NCBI RefSeq assembly: GCF_030499535.1
Contig: NZ_JASTLB010000001.1
Location: 2,356,001 to 2,420,000 of the forward strand
Direction: 5' to 3'
Length of the DNA: 64,000 nt
From: Streptomyces sp. TG1A-8
GTDB taxonomy: Bacteria > Actinomycetota > Actinomycetes > Streptomycetales > Streptomycetaceae
Of the stretch, positions 48,966-57,543 are shown in pieces. The notes under the pieces were generated by a model. It did not search any database. It saw nothing but the letters and a program-made list of their open reading frames with translations, and was not told the origin of the DNA. Both the position numbers and the translations under genes were made by a program. Every line of letters begins with the position of its first letter. Positions within the stretch are counted from its first letter, which is position 1.

Positions 48966-50446
48966 CCGGCTACGGACTCGACCGCCCCATGGCGCGGTAC
49001 ATCCGGCACGCGCGGGTGTTCTGCGCCCTGCTGCTGGCGGCCCTGCTGGCCAACGCCGCCCGGGTGCAGGTCGTCGCGTCCCACGCCTACGATGGCAACC
49101 CGGCCAACCGCCGGGCCGCCATCGCCCGTTACCAGCAGCCGCGCGGGGACATCCTGGTGGGCGGCGAGCCGGTCACCGGCTCCATCGACACCGGCGAGCA
49201 GTTGCGCTACGAACGCACCTACCTGGACGGCCCGCTGTACGCCCCGGTCACCGGGTTCGCCTCGCAGACCTACGGCACCACACTGCTGGAGCACACCGAG
49301 GACGGCGTGCTGTCCGGCACCGACCCGATGCTGTCGCCGTTCCCGCTGTGGAGGGACGTGACGCGCACGCGCGGCGCCGGCGGGAACGTCGTCACCACGC
49401 TCGACCCCGGGGCGCAGCGGGCGGCCTACGACGGACTGGCCGGGCGCAAGGGCGCGGTGGCCGCGGTGGAACCGGCCACGGGCCGGGTCCTGGCGCTGGT
49501 GTCCGCCCCGTCGTACGACCCGTCGGAGCTGTCCGGCAACAGCGAGGCGACGGCCTCGGCCTGGGCGCGGCTCGGCCACGACCCGGAGCGGCCGATGCTC
49601 AACCGGGCGGTGCGGCAGACGTATCCGCCGGGGTCGGCGTTCAAGGTGGTCACCGCGGCGGCGGCGCTGGACGCGGGCGTGGTCGCGGACCTGGACGCGC
49701 CCACCGACTCCCCCGACCCCTACCGGCTGCCGGGCACCACCACCCGGCTGACCAACGAGGGCGACGGCTGCCGGGACGCCTCGCTGCGGGAGGCCTTCAG
49801 CTGGTCCTGCAACACGGTGTTCGCCAAGCTGGGCGTGGACGTGGGCGTGCGGGACATGGCGGCCACGGCCCGGGCGTTCGGCTTCAACGACACCCGGCTG
49901 CGGATCCCGTTCGCCGTCTCGCCGAGCACCTTCGACCCGCAGGTGGACAGGGCGCAGCTCGCGCTGTCCTCGATCGGGCAGTACAACACGCGGGCCACGC
50001 CGCTGCAGATGGCGATGGTCGCGGCGGCCGTGGCCGACGGCGGCCGGCTGCGCCCGCCGTACCTGGTGGAGCGCACGACCCGCCGGGGCGGCGGGACGGT
50101 CGCGGGCAGCGGCGCCGGTCCGGCCAGGCAGGTGATGCGCCCCTCGACGGCCGTGCGGCTGAAGGAGCTGATGACCGACGTGGTCGAGGAGGGCACCGGC
50201 ACCCGCGCGGCGATCCGCGGCGCCACGGTGGGCGGCAAGACCGGCACCGCCCAGCACGGCGTCGGCAACGCCGGTGTGCCCTACGCCTGGTTCGTCTCCT
50301 GGGCCCAGGCCGACGACGACCTGGAGCCGAAGGTCGCGGTGGCGGTGGTGGTCGAGGACGCGTCGGCCGACCGGGGCGACATCAGCGGCGGCGGTGACGC
50401 GGCCCCGATCGCCAAGGCGGTGATGCGGGTGGTCCTCGGCCGGTGA
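48962..50446 (+). CDS. Class B penicillin-binding protein (PBP2-like)
   Basis: This transpeptidase crosslinks peptidoglycan. The 494 residues have an N-terminal membrane anchor (about 15-35), a short dimerisation region with RRAAIARYQQPRGDIL, and the transpeptidase domain. The active serine is in SAFK at 225-228, the second motif is SCN at 282-284, and KTGT starts at 426. The pair with the SEDS gene is typical of PBP2-RodA or FtsI-FtsW modules. Confidence 0.95.
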   Translation: MTGYGLDRPMARYIRHARVFCALLLAALLANAARVQVVASHAYDGNPANRRAAIARYQQPRGDILVGGEPVTGSIDTGEQLRYERTYLDGPLYAPVTGFASQTYGTTLLEHTEDGVLSGTDPMLSPFPLWRDVTRTRGAGGNVVTTLDPGAQRAAYDGLAGRKGAVAAVEPATGRVLALVSAPSYDPSELSGNSEATASAWARLGHDPERPMLNRAVRQTYPPGSAFKVVTAAAALDAGVVADLDAPTDSPDPYRLPGTTTRLTNEGDGCRDASLREAFSWSCNTVFAKLGVDVGVRDMAATARAFGFNDTRLRIPFAVSPSTFDPQVDRAQLALSSIGQYNTRATPLQMAMVAAAVADGGRLRPPYLVERTTRRGGGTVAGSGAGPARQVMRPSTAVRLKELMTDVVEEGTGTRAAIRGATVGGKTGTAQHGVGNAGVPYAWFVSWAQADDDLEPKVAVAVVVEDASADRGDISGGGDAAPIAKAVMRVVLGR

Positions 50447-50502
50447 GACGGGGACCGGCGGGGCCGGGCCCCCACCGGCCCCCGGGCGGGGCGCGGCGGT
50501 CC

Positions 50503-51354
50503 TCAGCCGACCGGCTGGAGCAGCTCCGAGCGGACGGTGAGGGCGGTGCGGGCGGCGGTGGCGAGATCCACGTCGGCGGCCTCCTCCTGGGGCAGGGCGA
50601 CCTCGCCGATCACGGCCGCGGTGTTGCCGTCCGCCCAGGCGCAGACCGGGTAGGTGAGCGTCACCAGCGCCTGCTTCTGGGTGAGCACCTCGCAGCTGAC
50701 GGTGGTGTCCGCGCCGGCCGGGGTGACGTCCCGGGCGGGCCGGGTCACCGTCACGCCGTCGGCCTCGGCGGCGCCCTTGAGCATGTTGCGCCGGACCGTG
50801 TCGCGGTTCTTGAACCGGCCGTACACGCCCGACACCAGCAGCATGCCCTTGGAGTCGTCGCCGCCGGGGCTGTAGCGGCCGACCAGGGCGTGCATGTCCT
50901 TGGCGTCCCAGGCGCCGTCGGCCTCGTCCTCGATCTTGCGCCCCTCGCTGCCGGAGAGGTCCTCGGCGAGGACGTACGTGCCGTCCAGCAGCTCGTGCCG
51001 CAGGACCAGCCGGTTCTCGGCCGCCGGGAAGCCGCTCCCGGCCACCGCGCCCAGCAGGACCAGTCCCGCGACGCCGGCCGCGACGACGCCGCCCACGATC
51101 CCGAGCACCAGCCCGACGCGCCGCCTCCCCGGCGGCTGCGCCACCGGCGGCACGCCCCAGGCCGGGTGGGGCTGCTGCGGCGGGTACGGCTGCGGTCCGC
51201 CGTGGGGCTGCTGCCAGGGGTGGGGGGAGCCGTAGGGGCCGGGGGCCTGCGGGGGTTGTGCGTAGGGGTACTGCGGCGGCTGCGGGGGCTGTGCGTAGGG
51301 GTACTGCGGCGGCGGGGGGCCGGCGGGATACGGCTGCCGGGGCGGTGGAGGCAT
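50503..51354 (-). CDS. Proline-rich membrane protein
   Basis: The 283-residue protein starts with a cytosolic Pro/Tyr/Gln repeat region (YPYAQPPQ units, about 1-65). One transmembrane helix follows (about 72-97, LVLGIVGGVVAAGVAGLVLLG), then an extracellular domain of unknown fold with one cysteine pair (VSCEVL, PVCAW). Such architectures are common among Streptomyces lipid-exposed or wall proteins. The ATG at 51354 is chosen; a GTG two codons earlier is possible. Divergent from the diiron oxygenase gene. Confidence 0.82.
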   Translation of the reverse strand: MPPPPRQPYPAGPPPPQYPYAQPPQPPQYPYAQPPQAPGPYGSPHPWQQPHGGPQPYPPQQPHPAWGVPPVAQPPGRRRVGLVLGIVGGVVAAGVAGLVLLGAVAGSGFPAAENRLVLRHELLDGTYVLAEDLSGSEGRKIEDEADGAWDAKDMHALVGRYSPGGDDSKGMLLVSGVYGRFKNRDTVRRNMLKGAAEADGVTVTRPARDVTPAGADTTVSCEVLTQKQALVTLTYPVCAWADGNTAAVIGEVALPQEEAADVDLATAARTALTVRSELLQPVG

Positions 51355-51479
51355 GGACACGCCAGCACGCTACTTCACCGGGCGAACTCGTCGCGCACAG
51401 GGGATTGACGAGCTTGCTGACAGGCAGTCTCATAAGAGGCGGACGACGACGTACCACCGGGTGACGAGGTGAGGGAGCC

Positions 51480-52418
51480 ATGACGACCCTGACGGAAGCG
51501 GACGCGCTGGACGGACTGCGCGACGCGCTGGGCCTGCTCAAGGACCGGGAACAGGTGGCCGAACGGCTGCTCGTCTCGTCCGCCAAGCACTCGTTCGACC
51601 CCGACAAGGAGCTGGACTGGGACGCGCCCTTCGAGGAGGGCAAGTGGTTCTGGCCGCCGGAGCTGGTCTCGCTGTACGACACCCCGCTGTGGAAGCGGAT
51701 GAGCGAGGAGCAGCGCATCCTGCTCTCCCGGCACGAGGCGGCGGCGCTCGCCTCGCTCGGCATCTGGTTCGAGCTGATCCTCATGCAGCTGCTCGTGCGG
51801 CACATCTACGACAAGGCGGCCACGAGCGCCCACGTGCGCTACGCGCTGACCGAGATCGAGGACGAGTGCCGGCACTCGAAGATGTTCGCCCGCCTCATCT
51901 CGCGGGGCGGCACGCCCTGGTACCCGGTCAGCCGGGTCCACCAGAACCTGGGCCGCCTGTTCAAGACGATCTCGACCACCCCCGGCTCCTTCACGGCCAC
52001 GCTGCTCGGTGAGGAGGTCCTGGACTGGATGCAGCGCCTGACCTTCCCGGACGAGCGGGTCCAGCCGCTGATCCGGGGCGTCACGCGCATCCACGTGGTC
52101 GAGGAGGCCCGCCACGTCCGCTACGCCCGCGAGGAGCTGCGCCGCCAGATGGTGACGGCCCCGAAGTGGTCGCAGGAGTTCACCCGGGTCACCTCCGGCG
52201 AGTTCGCCCGGGTGTTCTCCGTCGCCTTCGTCAACCCCGACGTCTACACCGGCGTCGGCCTGGACAAGCGGGAGGCCATGGCCCAGGTCAGGGCCAGCGC
52301 CCACCGCCGGGAGGTCATGCAGACGGGCGCCAGGCGGCTCACCGACTTCCTGGACGACATCGGGGTGCTGCGCGGTGTCGGACGGCGGCTGTGGAAGTCG
52401 TCGGGCCTCCTGGCCTAG
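51480..52418 (+). CDS. AurF-like diiron oxygenase
   Basis: The 312-residue protein has the helical diiron-protein pattern of AurF (p-aminobenzoate N-oxygenase) family members. A first Glu helix (GIWFELILMQLL) is followed by a helix ending EIEDECRHSKMF. Next come TLLGEEVLDWMQRLT and HVVEEARHVRYA, giving the expected Glu/His ligands. Substrate is unknown; it may N-oxidise an amine or desaturate a lipid. The neighbour TetR gene (52540) in the same direction suggests control. It is divergent from the proline-rich membrane protein. Confidence 0.85.
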   Translation: MTTLTEADALDGLRDALGLLKDREQVAERLLVSSAKHSFDPDKELDWDAPFEEGKWFWPPELVSLYDTPLWKRMSEEQRILLSRHEAAALASLGIWFELILMQLLVRHIYDKAATSAHVRYALTEIEDECRHSKMFARLISRGGTPWYPVSRVHQNLGRLFKTISTTPGSFTATLLGEEVLDWMQRLTFPDERVQPLIRGVTRIHVVEEARHVRYAREELRRQMVTAPKWSQEFTRVTSGEFARVFSVAFVNPDVYTGVGLDKREAMAQVRASAHRREVMQTGARRLTDFLDDIGVLRGVGRRLWKSSGLLA

Positions 52419-52430
52419 GGCCCCTCGTCA

Positions 52431-52465
52431 GGATCGGGCCGGGCTCGCGGGCTCCGGCCCGATCC
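52431..52465 (+). terminator. Hairpin after the diiron oxygenase gene
   Basis: A 12-bp perfect repeat GGATCGGGCCGG / CCGGCCCGATCC with an 11-nt loop lies 13 bases past the stop and before the TetR gene. Confidence 0.75.
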
Positions 52466-52539
52466 GGACGAAAGACCCCGGCCGTGTGGTTTCCGGCTCG
52501 GCCGCGCGGCGCGCGCACCGGACGATTACCCTGCGAGGC

Positions 52540-53193
52540 ATGACCCCGCAGGCCGCCACCCCCGCCTACCGCCGGCTCAGCGTCGAGGAGCGCCGCAGCC
52601 AGCTCCTCGAGGCGGCGCTGTCGCTGTTCGCGCACCGCGCCCCCGAGGACGTCTCGGTGGACGACGTGGCGGAGGTGGCCAAGGTCTCCCGCCCGCTGGT
52701 GTACCGCTACTTCCCCGGCGGCAAGCAGCAGCTGTACGAGGCCGCGCTCGGGTCGGCCGCCGAGGAGCTGCGGCAGTGCTTCGACGAGCCCCGGCAGGGC
52801 CCCCTGCTGCCCCGGCTGTCCCGCGCCCTCGACCGCTACCTGGCCTTCGTGGACGAGCACGACGCCGGGTTCAGCGCGCTGCTCCAGGGCGGCAGCGTGG
52901 TGGAGACCTCGCGGACCACGGCCCTCGTGGACGGCGTCCGCCGGGCCGCCGCCGAGCACATCCTCAGCCACCTCGGCGTCCGCGATCCCGGTCCGCGCCT
53001 GCGCATGACGGTCCGGATGTGGATCACGGCGGTGGAGGCCGCCTCCCTGATCTGGCTCGACGAGGACAAGCAGCCCCCGGTCGAGGAGCTGCGCGACTGG
53101 CTGGTCGAGCAGTTCGTGGCCGTCCTCGCGGTCACCGCCGGCCGCGACCCGCAGACGGCCGCCGTCGTCGCCGCGTTCGCCGGGGATGGCTGA
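52540..53193 (+). CDS. TetR-family regulator
   Basis: The 217-residue protein has the DNA-binding domain RRSQLLEAALSLFAHRAP, then DVSVDDVAEVAKVSRPLVYR and YFPGGKQQLYEAAL. A C-terminal ligand domain follows. The ATG at 52540 is chosen; the frame is open upstream without a conserved N-terminus. It follows the AurF-like gene in the same direction, after a terminator, and may regulate it. Confidence 0.92.
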   Translation: MTPQAATPAYRRLSVEERRSQLLEAALSLFAHRAPEDVSVDDVAEVAKVSRPLVYRYFPGGKQQLYEAALGSAAEELRQCFDEPRQGPLLPRLSRALDRYLAFVDEHDAGFSALLQGGSVVETSRTTALVDGVRRAAAEHILSHLGVRDPGPRLRMTVRMWITAVEAASLIWLDEDKQPPVEELRDWLVEQFVAVLAVTAGRDPQTAAVVAAFAGDG

Positions 53194-53203
53194 GACTGGA
53201 GCC

Positions 53204-53503
53204 GTGAAGAGCCAGGACACCCCCTTCGAGGGCGGCCCCATGGACGGGCGCGTGCTGCCCGTGCTGCTCGGCATGACCGGGCACCCCCCGAAGACCTACC
53301 GCATCCCCGTCCCCGACGCGGCCGGCGGCCCGCCCACCGTCCTCGTCTACCGCCGCGTCCCGCGCGGGCACGGCGGGTTCGGGCCGGCGCGGGGCTGGAA
53401 GTACCGGTACGACCCCGGTGGCGGGCGGGACGGCGGGGTCAGGTGGCCCTGGTCCGGGCCGGACGCCACGCCGTCCGGCTCGCCGGACGACGCGACCGGG
53501 TGA
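53204..53503 (+). CDS. Small protein of unknown function
   Basis: This 99-residue protein contains FEGGPMDGRVLPVLLGMTGH followed by PPKTYRIPVPDAAG, a pattern I recall for small Streptomyces proteins of unknown function. It has no membrane segment. The GTG at 53204 is 10 bases past the TetR stop; an ATG at 53186, overlapping the TetR gene, would add six residues. Ribosome binding sites are weak for both. Confidence 0.65.
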   Translation: MKSQDTPFEGGPMDGRVLPVLLGMTGHPPKTYRIPVPDAAGGPPTVLVYRRVPRGHGGFGPARGWKYRYDPGGGRDGGVRWPWSGPDATPSGSPDDATG

Positions 53504-53614
53504 GAAGGTTGCGCCGAACCGCGCAGGCGCGGCGCGCGGCGCGCGCGGACACGGCAGGTCTCACGGAGCGGAGGAGGACGGAGGGTCCGTCCGCCCCGTA
53601 CCGGAGGTGATGAC

Positions 53615-54718
53615 GTGTCAGCGAAGCTCCTGCGTCTGGCGTGTACGGCCGCGGTGGCGGCCCAGGCCGTCCTCGCGCCCCTGCCCGCGGTGGCCGCGCC
53701 GGACCCGCGGCGGTCCGTCTCCCGGCTGCTGACCGACTTCCAGCGGCTGTACCTGCAGGCCGAGAGGGCGACCGAGACCTACAACGCCGCCGCGGAGCGG
53801 CTGGAGCACCAGCGCGCGGTGGTGGTCCGCCTCGACGGCGAACTCGCCCACGCCCGGCTCGTCCTGCGGGACAGCCGCGGCGACGCCGGGCGGCTGGCCC
53901 GCGAGCAGTACCAGAACCGCAGCGACCTCTCCCCCTATCTGCGCCTGCTGCTCGCCCGCGACCCGCAGCACGCGCTGGACGAGGGCCACGTCATCGGCCG
54001 GCTCGCCCGCGACCGCGCCGAGGCGCTGGACCGGCTGACCGGCTCGGAGAAGCGCAGGGACGCCCTCGCCCGGGCGGCCCGCTCCGCGCTGGACACCCAG
54101 CTGACCCTGGTCGGCCGGCAGCGGAAGGCTCGCGACGACGTGCGCGCCCGGCTCGCCGACGTCGAACGGCTGCTCGCCTCCCTCACGCCGGAACAGCGCG
54201 GCGAGATGGCGGCGCTGGAGCGCGACGGCGTCGCCGACGCGCAGCGCCGGCTCACGGCCTCGGGGGCCCTCGGCGACGGACGCCCCCCGTCCCGCGGGGG
54301 CGACCGCGCGGTCCGCTACGCCATGGAGCAGCTCGGCAAGCCCTACCGGTGGGGCGCCGCCGGGCCGGGGGCGTACGACGGCTCGGGGCTGGCCTTCCGG
54401 GCCTGGGAGCAGGCGGGCACCCCGATCCCGCGCACCGGCCGGGAGCAGTGGGCCCGGCTCGGGAAGGTCCCCCTGGACCGGCTCCGCCCCGGCGACCTGA
54501 TCGTCTACTTCCCCGAGGCCACGCACGTGGCGCTGTACGCGGGAGGCGGCAAGGTCGTCCAGGCGCCGGGGCCGGGCGAGCGGGTCACGCTCGCCCCGAT
54601 CGCCGGCCACCCGATCCTGGGCGCGGTCCGCCCCGACGCCGCTCCCGCGGCCGCCCCGGGGACGGCGGGCCCGCGGGCGCGGGGAACGGCGCGGCCGCCG
54701 GCGGTCAGGCCCCGGTGA
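53615..54718 (+). CDS. NlpC/P60-like protein with Gly in place of the catalytic Cys
   Basis: The 367-residue exported protein has a signal peptide (cleavage near AVAA). A long coiled coil covers about 30-210. A C-terminal NlpC/P60 domain follows (YAMEQLGKPYRWGAAGPGAY and THVALYAGGGKVVQAPGPG, with His304). Family members read Y-D-C-S-G-L; here the sequence is YDGSGL, with Gly256 (GGC, 54380-54382). Without this cysteine, peptidoglycan endopeptidase activity is not expected. RipA-like proteins with this architecture cleave septal wall. A ribosome binding site GGAGGTGA is present. It could act as a scaffold or inhibitor. Confidence 0.85.
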   Translation: MSAKLLRLACTAAVAAQAVLAPLPAVAAPDPRRSVSRLLTDFQRLYLQAERATETYNAAAERLEHQRAVVVRLDGELAHARLVLRDSRGDAGRLAREQYQNRSDLSPYLRLLLARDPQHALDEGHVIGRLARDRAEALDRLTGSEKRRDALARAARSALDTQLTLVGRQRKARDDVRARLADVERLLASLTPEQRGEMAALERDGVADAQRRLTASGALGDGRPPSRGGDRAVRYAMEQLGKPYRWGAAGPGAYDGSGLAFRAWEQAGTPIPRTGREQWARLGKVPLDRLRPGDLIVYFPEATHVALYAGGGKVVQAPGPGERVTLAPIAGHPILGAVRPDAAPAAAPGTAGPRARGTARPPAVRPR

Positions 54719-55958
54719 CCGAGGCCAGGTAGGCGCCCGTCTTCTCCGGGTCGTAGAAGAAGTTCTCGAAGTCGGCCGGGTCGTTGAAGGCATTGGCGAA
54801 CCGGTCGGCGACCGGCTGCAGCTGGCCCGCCGCCCCGATGAGGTTCAGCACGTGCTCCGGCGGCGGGGCCAGCATCGCGTTCGTCCACTTGGTGACGTGC
54901 TGGGCGGTGGCCCAGTACCGGTCGAACGTGGCCCTCATCCACTCCTCGTCGAACGGCTGGTCCCCCCGCTCCAGGATCGACGCCAGGTAGGCGGCCGCGC
55001 ACTTGGACGCCGAGTTGGAGCCCTGTCCCGTGATCGGGTCGTTGGCGACGACGACGTCGGCCACGCCGAGGACGGCCCCGCCGGAGGGCAGCCGTCCGAC
55101 CGGGTTGCGCACGGTCGGCGCGTACCGGCCGGCCAGCGTGCCGCCGGCGTCGGTCAGCTCGGCCTTGGTGGCCCGCGCGTACTCCCAGGGCGTGAACCTC
55201 TCCATGAGTTCCAGGGTCAGGGAGAGGTGTTCGGCCGGGTTCTTGACGCCCTGGAAGACGTCGAGCGGGCCGCCGGGTATGCCCTCCCAGAACAGGATGT
55301 CGGCGCGGCCGGAGAGGGTCAGCGTCGGCATGACGAACAGCTCGCCGACCCCGGGCACCAGGTTGCAGCGGACCGCGTCGAACTCCGGGTGCTCGGGGCG
55401 GGGGCCCAGGCCGTGCACGTACGCCACCGCGAGGGCGCGCTGCGGCGCGCTGTACGGGGAGCGCTCGGGGTCGCGGGCGAACATGGACACCAGCTCGCCC
55501 TTGCCGGCCGCGACCAGGACGAGGTCGTAGGCGCGGGAGAAGTAGTCGAGGTCGCCGACCGCCGCGCCGTGGATGACGAGCTGGCCGCCGCGCTGCGCGA
55601 AGGTCTCCATCCAGCCGGCCATCTTCACCCGCTGGTCGACCGACTGCGCGTACCCGTCGAGCCGGCCGACCCAGTCGATCGCGCGCTGCGTGGGGCCCGG
55701 GTCGTGCGAGCCGGGCGCCGCGACCGAGACGCCGAGCCCTTCGATCTTCGGGGCCTGGGACTCCCAGAAGTTCAGCTGCAGATCGCGCTCGTGCTGCAGT
55801 GCCGTGTGGAACATGCACTGCGTCGACATGACCCGGCCGGAGCGGATCTCGTCCGCGGTCCGGTTCGACATCAGGGTGACCTCGTAGCCGTTCGACTGCA
55901 GGCCGAGGGCGATCTGGAGGCCGGACTGGCCGGCTCCGACGACGAGTATCTTCCGCAT
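54705..55958 (-). CDS. StyA-like FAD monooxygenase (styrene/indole type)
   Basis: The 417-residue flavoprotein begins MRKILVVGAGQSGLQIALG, the FAD dinucleotide-binding fold. The StyA pattern continues with STQCMFHTALQHERDL, DYFSRAYDLVLVAAGKGE and NDPITGQGSNSASKCAAAY. StyA enzymes epoxidise styrene or hydroxylate indole with a separate flavin reductase (StyB), which is not in this window. It overlaps the convergent NlpC/P60-like gene by 14 bases and lies 25 bases past cvnD, so it is likely in the conservon transcript. Confidence 0.88.
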   Translation of the reverse strand: MRKILVVGAGQSGLQIALGLQSNGYEVTLMSNRTADEIRSGRVMSTQCMFHTALQHERDLQLNFWESQAPKIEGLGVSVAAPGSHDPGPTQRAIDWVGRLDGYAQSVDQRVKMAGWMETFAQRGGQLVIHGAAVGDLDYFSRAYDLVLVAAGKGELVSMFARDPERSPYSAPQRALAVAYVHGLGPRPEHPEFDAVRCNLVPGVGELFVMPTLTLSGRADILFWEGIPGGPLDVFQGVKNPAEHLSLTLELMERFTPWEYARATKAELTDAGGTLAGRYAPTVRNPVGRLPSGGAVLGVADVVVANDPITGQGSNSASKCAAAYLASILERGDQPFDEEWMRATFDRYWATAQHVTKWTNAMLAPPPEHVLNLIGAAGQLQPVADRFANAFNDPADFENFFYDPEKTGAYLASVTGA

Positions 55959-55983
55959 GCGGGTGGTGGCTCCTCAGTTCCGA

Positions 55984-56640
55984 CTACTCGGGGGTTTCAT
56001 CGAGCGCGTGGCCCACCAGGGCCAGCAGGGTCTCGATCACCGAGATCCGGCGCCGCGCATCCATGATCATGACAGGGATGTGCGCGGGGATCGTCAGGGC
56101 CTCCCTCACGTCCTCCGGGTCGAACACCTGGGCGTCGTCGAAGTGGTTGACCGCGACGACGTAGGGCAGACCACAGCTCTCGAAGTAGTCCAGCGCCGGG
56201 AAGCAGTCCTTGAGCCGGCGGGTGTCGGCCAGCACGACGGCGCCGATCGCGCCGCGCACCAGGTCGTCCCACATGAACCAGAACCGCTGCTGGCCCGGCG
56301 TGCCGAACAGGTAGAGCACCAGGTCGTCGTCGAGCGTGATGCGGCCGAAGTCCATGGCCACCGTGGTGGTCAGCTTGTCCGGGGTGGCGCTCAGGTCGTC
56401 GGTGCCCTCGCTCGCCTCGGTCATCAGCGCCTCGGTCTGCAACGGCGTGATCTCCGAGACGGCCGTGACCAGCGTGGTCTTGCCGACGCCGAAACCGCCC
56501 GCCACCACGATCTTCGTGGCGACGGGAGCCCGGTCGCGGTCCGTCTGCCAGGCCTTCAGGTCCTCGTCGGGCCCGGCGAAACCGGCGACGAGCGGGGTGC
56601 CCCCGGCGGAGGCGGTGGCGTCAGAGACGGCGGAGTCCAC
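55984..56640 (-). CDS. cvnD: CvnD, Ras-like GTPase of a conservon
   Basis: This 218-residue small GTPase-like protein has the P-loop GGFGVGKTT, followed by DFGRITLDDDLVLYLFGTPGQ (G3) and a degenerate G4 (VVAVNHFDD). CvnD proteins are the GTP-binding unit of membrane-associated conservon complexes in Streptomyces. It follows cvnC with a 20-base overlap. Confidence 0.95.
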   Translation of the reverse strand: MDSAVSDATASAGGTPLVAGFAGPDEDLKAWQTDRDRAPVATKIVVAGGFGVGKTTLVTAVSEITPLQTEALMTEASEGTDDLSATPDKLTTTVAMDFGRITLDDDLVLYLFGTPGQQRFWFMWDDLVRGAIGAVVLADTRRLKDCFPALDYFESCGLPYVVAVNHFDDAQVFDPEDVREALTIPAHIPVMIMDARRRISVIETLLALVGHALDETPE

Positions 56641-57049
56641 TCAGCACCCTTTCCAGCAGAGCGCGGTCCGGACGGCCGGTGCCGTGACCGGTTCCGGTGC
56701 CGTACACACGGATCTTTCCCTGGTCCGCGAGGTCGCTCAGGAGAACGCGGACCACGCCGAGCGGCATCTTCAGCAGCGCGGCGATCTCGGCCACCGTGCG
56801 CATGCGGCGGCACAGCTCGACGATGGCCCGCATCTCCGGCATGACCCGGGTGGTGAGGGAGCCGTTCGTCAGTTCCCTGCGTTCCTCGGCGGCTTCGAGG
56901 GCCTCGGCGCCGGCCGTGCTCCCCACGATGGTCTCCACCAGGAGCACGTGGCCGAAGCGGGTGCGGCCGCCGGTGAGCGAGTAGGGGCGCACGCGGGCGG
57001 GTTTTCGCTCGCCGCCGCGCACGGGGAGCTTCTCCGCCGGCTCGCTCAT
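56621..57049 (-). CDS. cvnC: CvnC, DUF742 protein
   Basis: The 142-residue protein contains the DUF742 winged-helix-like pattern: RVRPYSLTGGRTRFGHVLLVE, then RTVAEIAALLKMPLGVVRVLL followed by DLADQGKIRVY. In conservons it forms a complex with CvnA, B and D. The ATG at 57049 overlaps the cvnB stop by four bases. Confidence 0.95.
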   Translation of the reverse strand: MSEPAEKLPVRGGERKPARVRPYSLTGGRTRFGHVLLVETIVGSTAGAEALEAAEERRELTNGSLTTRVMPEMRAIVELCRRMRTVAEIAALLKMPLGVVRVLLSDLADQGKIRVYGTGTGHGTGRPDRALLERVLSGLRRL

Positions 57050-57543
57050 CGGCCGCCCCCCGTCGACTCTGCCTCCAGGGACTTGCGCAGCTCGGTGCGC
57101 AGCTCGGGGGTCAGCACGTGCCCGGCGCGGCCGACGAAGAGGGCCATGTGGTACGCCACCACGCTCATGTCGCACTCGGCGGAGCCGTGCACGCCGAGCA
57201 GCGAACCGTCGCTGATCGACATGACGAACAGGCTGCCCTCGTCCATCGCGACCATCGTGTGCTTGACCTTGCCGAACTCCATCAGCTTGGCGGCGCCCAG
57301 GGTGAGGCTGCCGATGCCGGAGACGAGCGTCGCGAGGTCGGCGGCGGAGCCGCGGGGGCCCTTGGCCGTGCGGGCCTCGCGGGACCTGGCGGTCTGGTCG
57401 GGATCGGAGGACAGCAGGAGCAGGCCGTCGGAGGAGACGACCGCGACGGACTGGATGCCGGGTACCTCCTCGACCAGGTTGGTCAGCAGCCAGTGCAGGT
57501 TGCGGGCTTCACTGCTCAGTCCGTAGGTACTGGGCGCGGTCAA
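57046..57543 (-). CDS. cvnB: CvnB, roadblock/LC7 protein
   Basis: This 165-residue roadblock/LC7 protein (LVEEVPGIQSVAVVSSDGLL, then MDEGSLFVMSISDGSLLGVH) is the probable GTPase-activating or scaffold partner of CvnD. It starts with TTG overlapping the cvnA stop (TTGA). Confidence 0.93.
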   Translation of the reverse strand: MTAPSTYGLSSEARNLHWLLTNLVEEVPGIQSVAVVSSDGLLLLSSDPDQTARSREARTAKGPRGSAADLATLVSGIGSLTLGAAKLMEFGKVKHTMVAMDEGSLFVMSISDGSLLGVHGSAECDMSVVAYHMALFVGRAGHVLTPELRTELRKSLEAESTGGGR

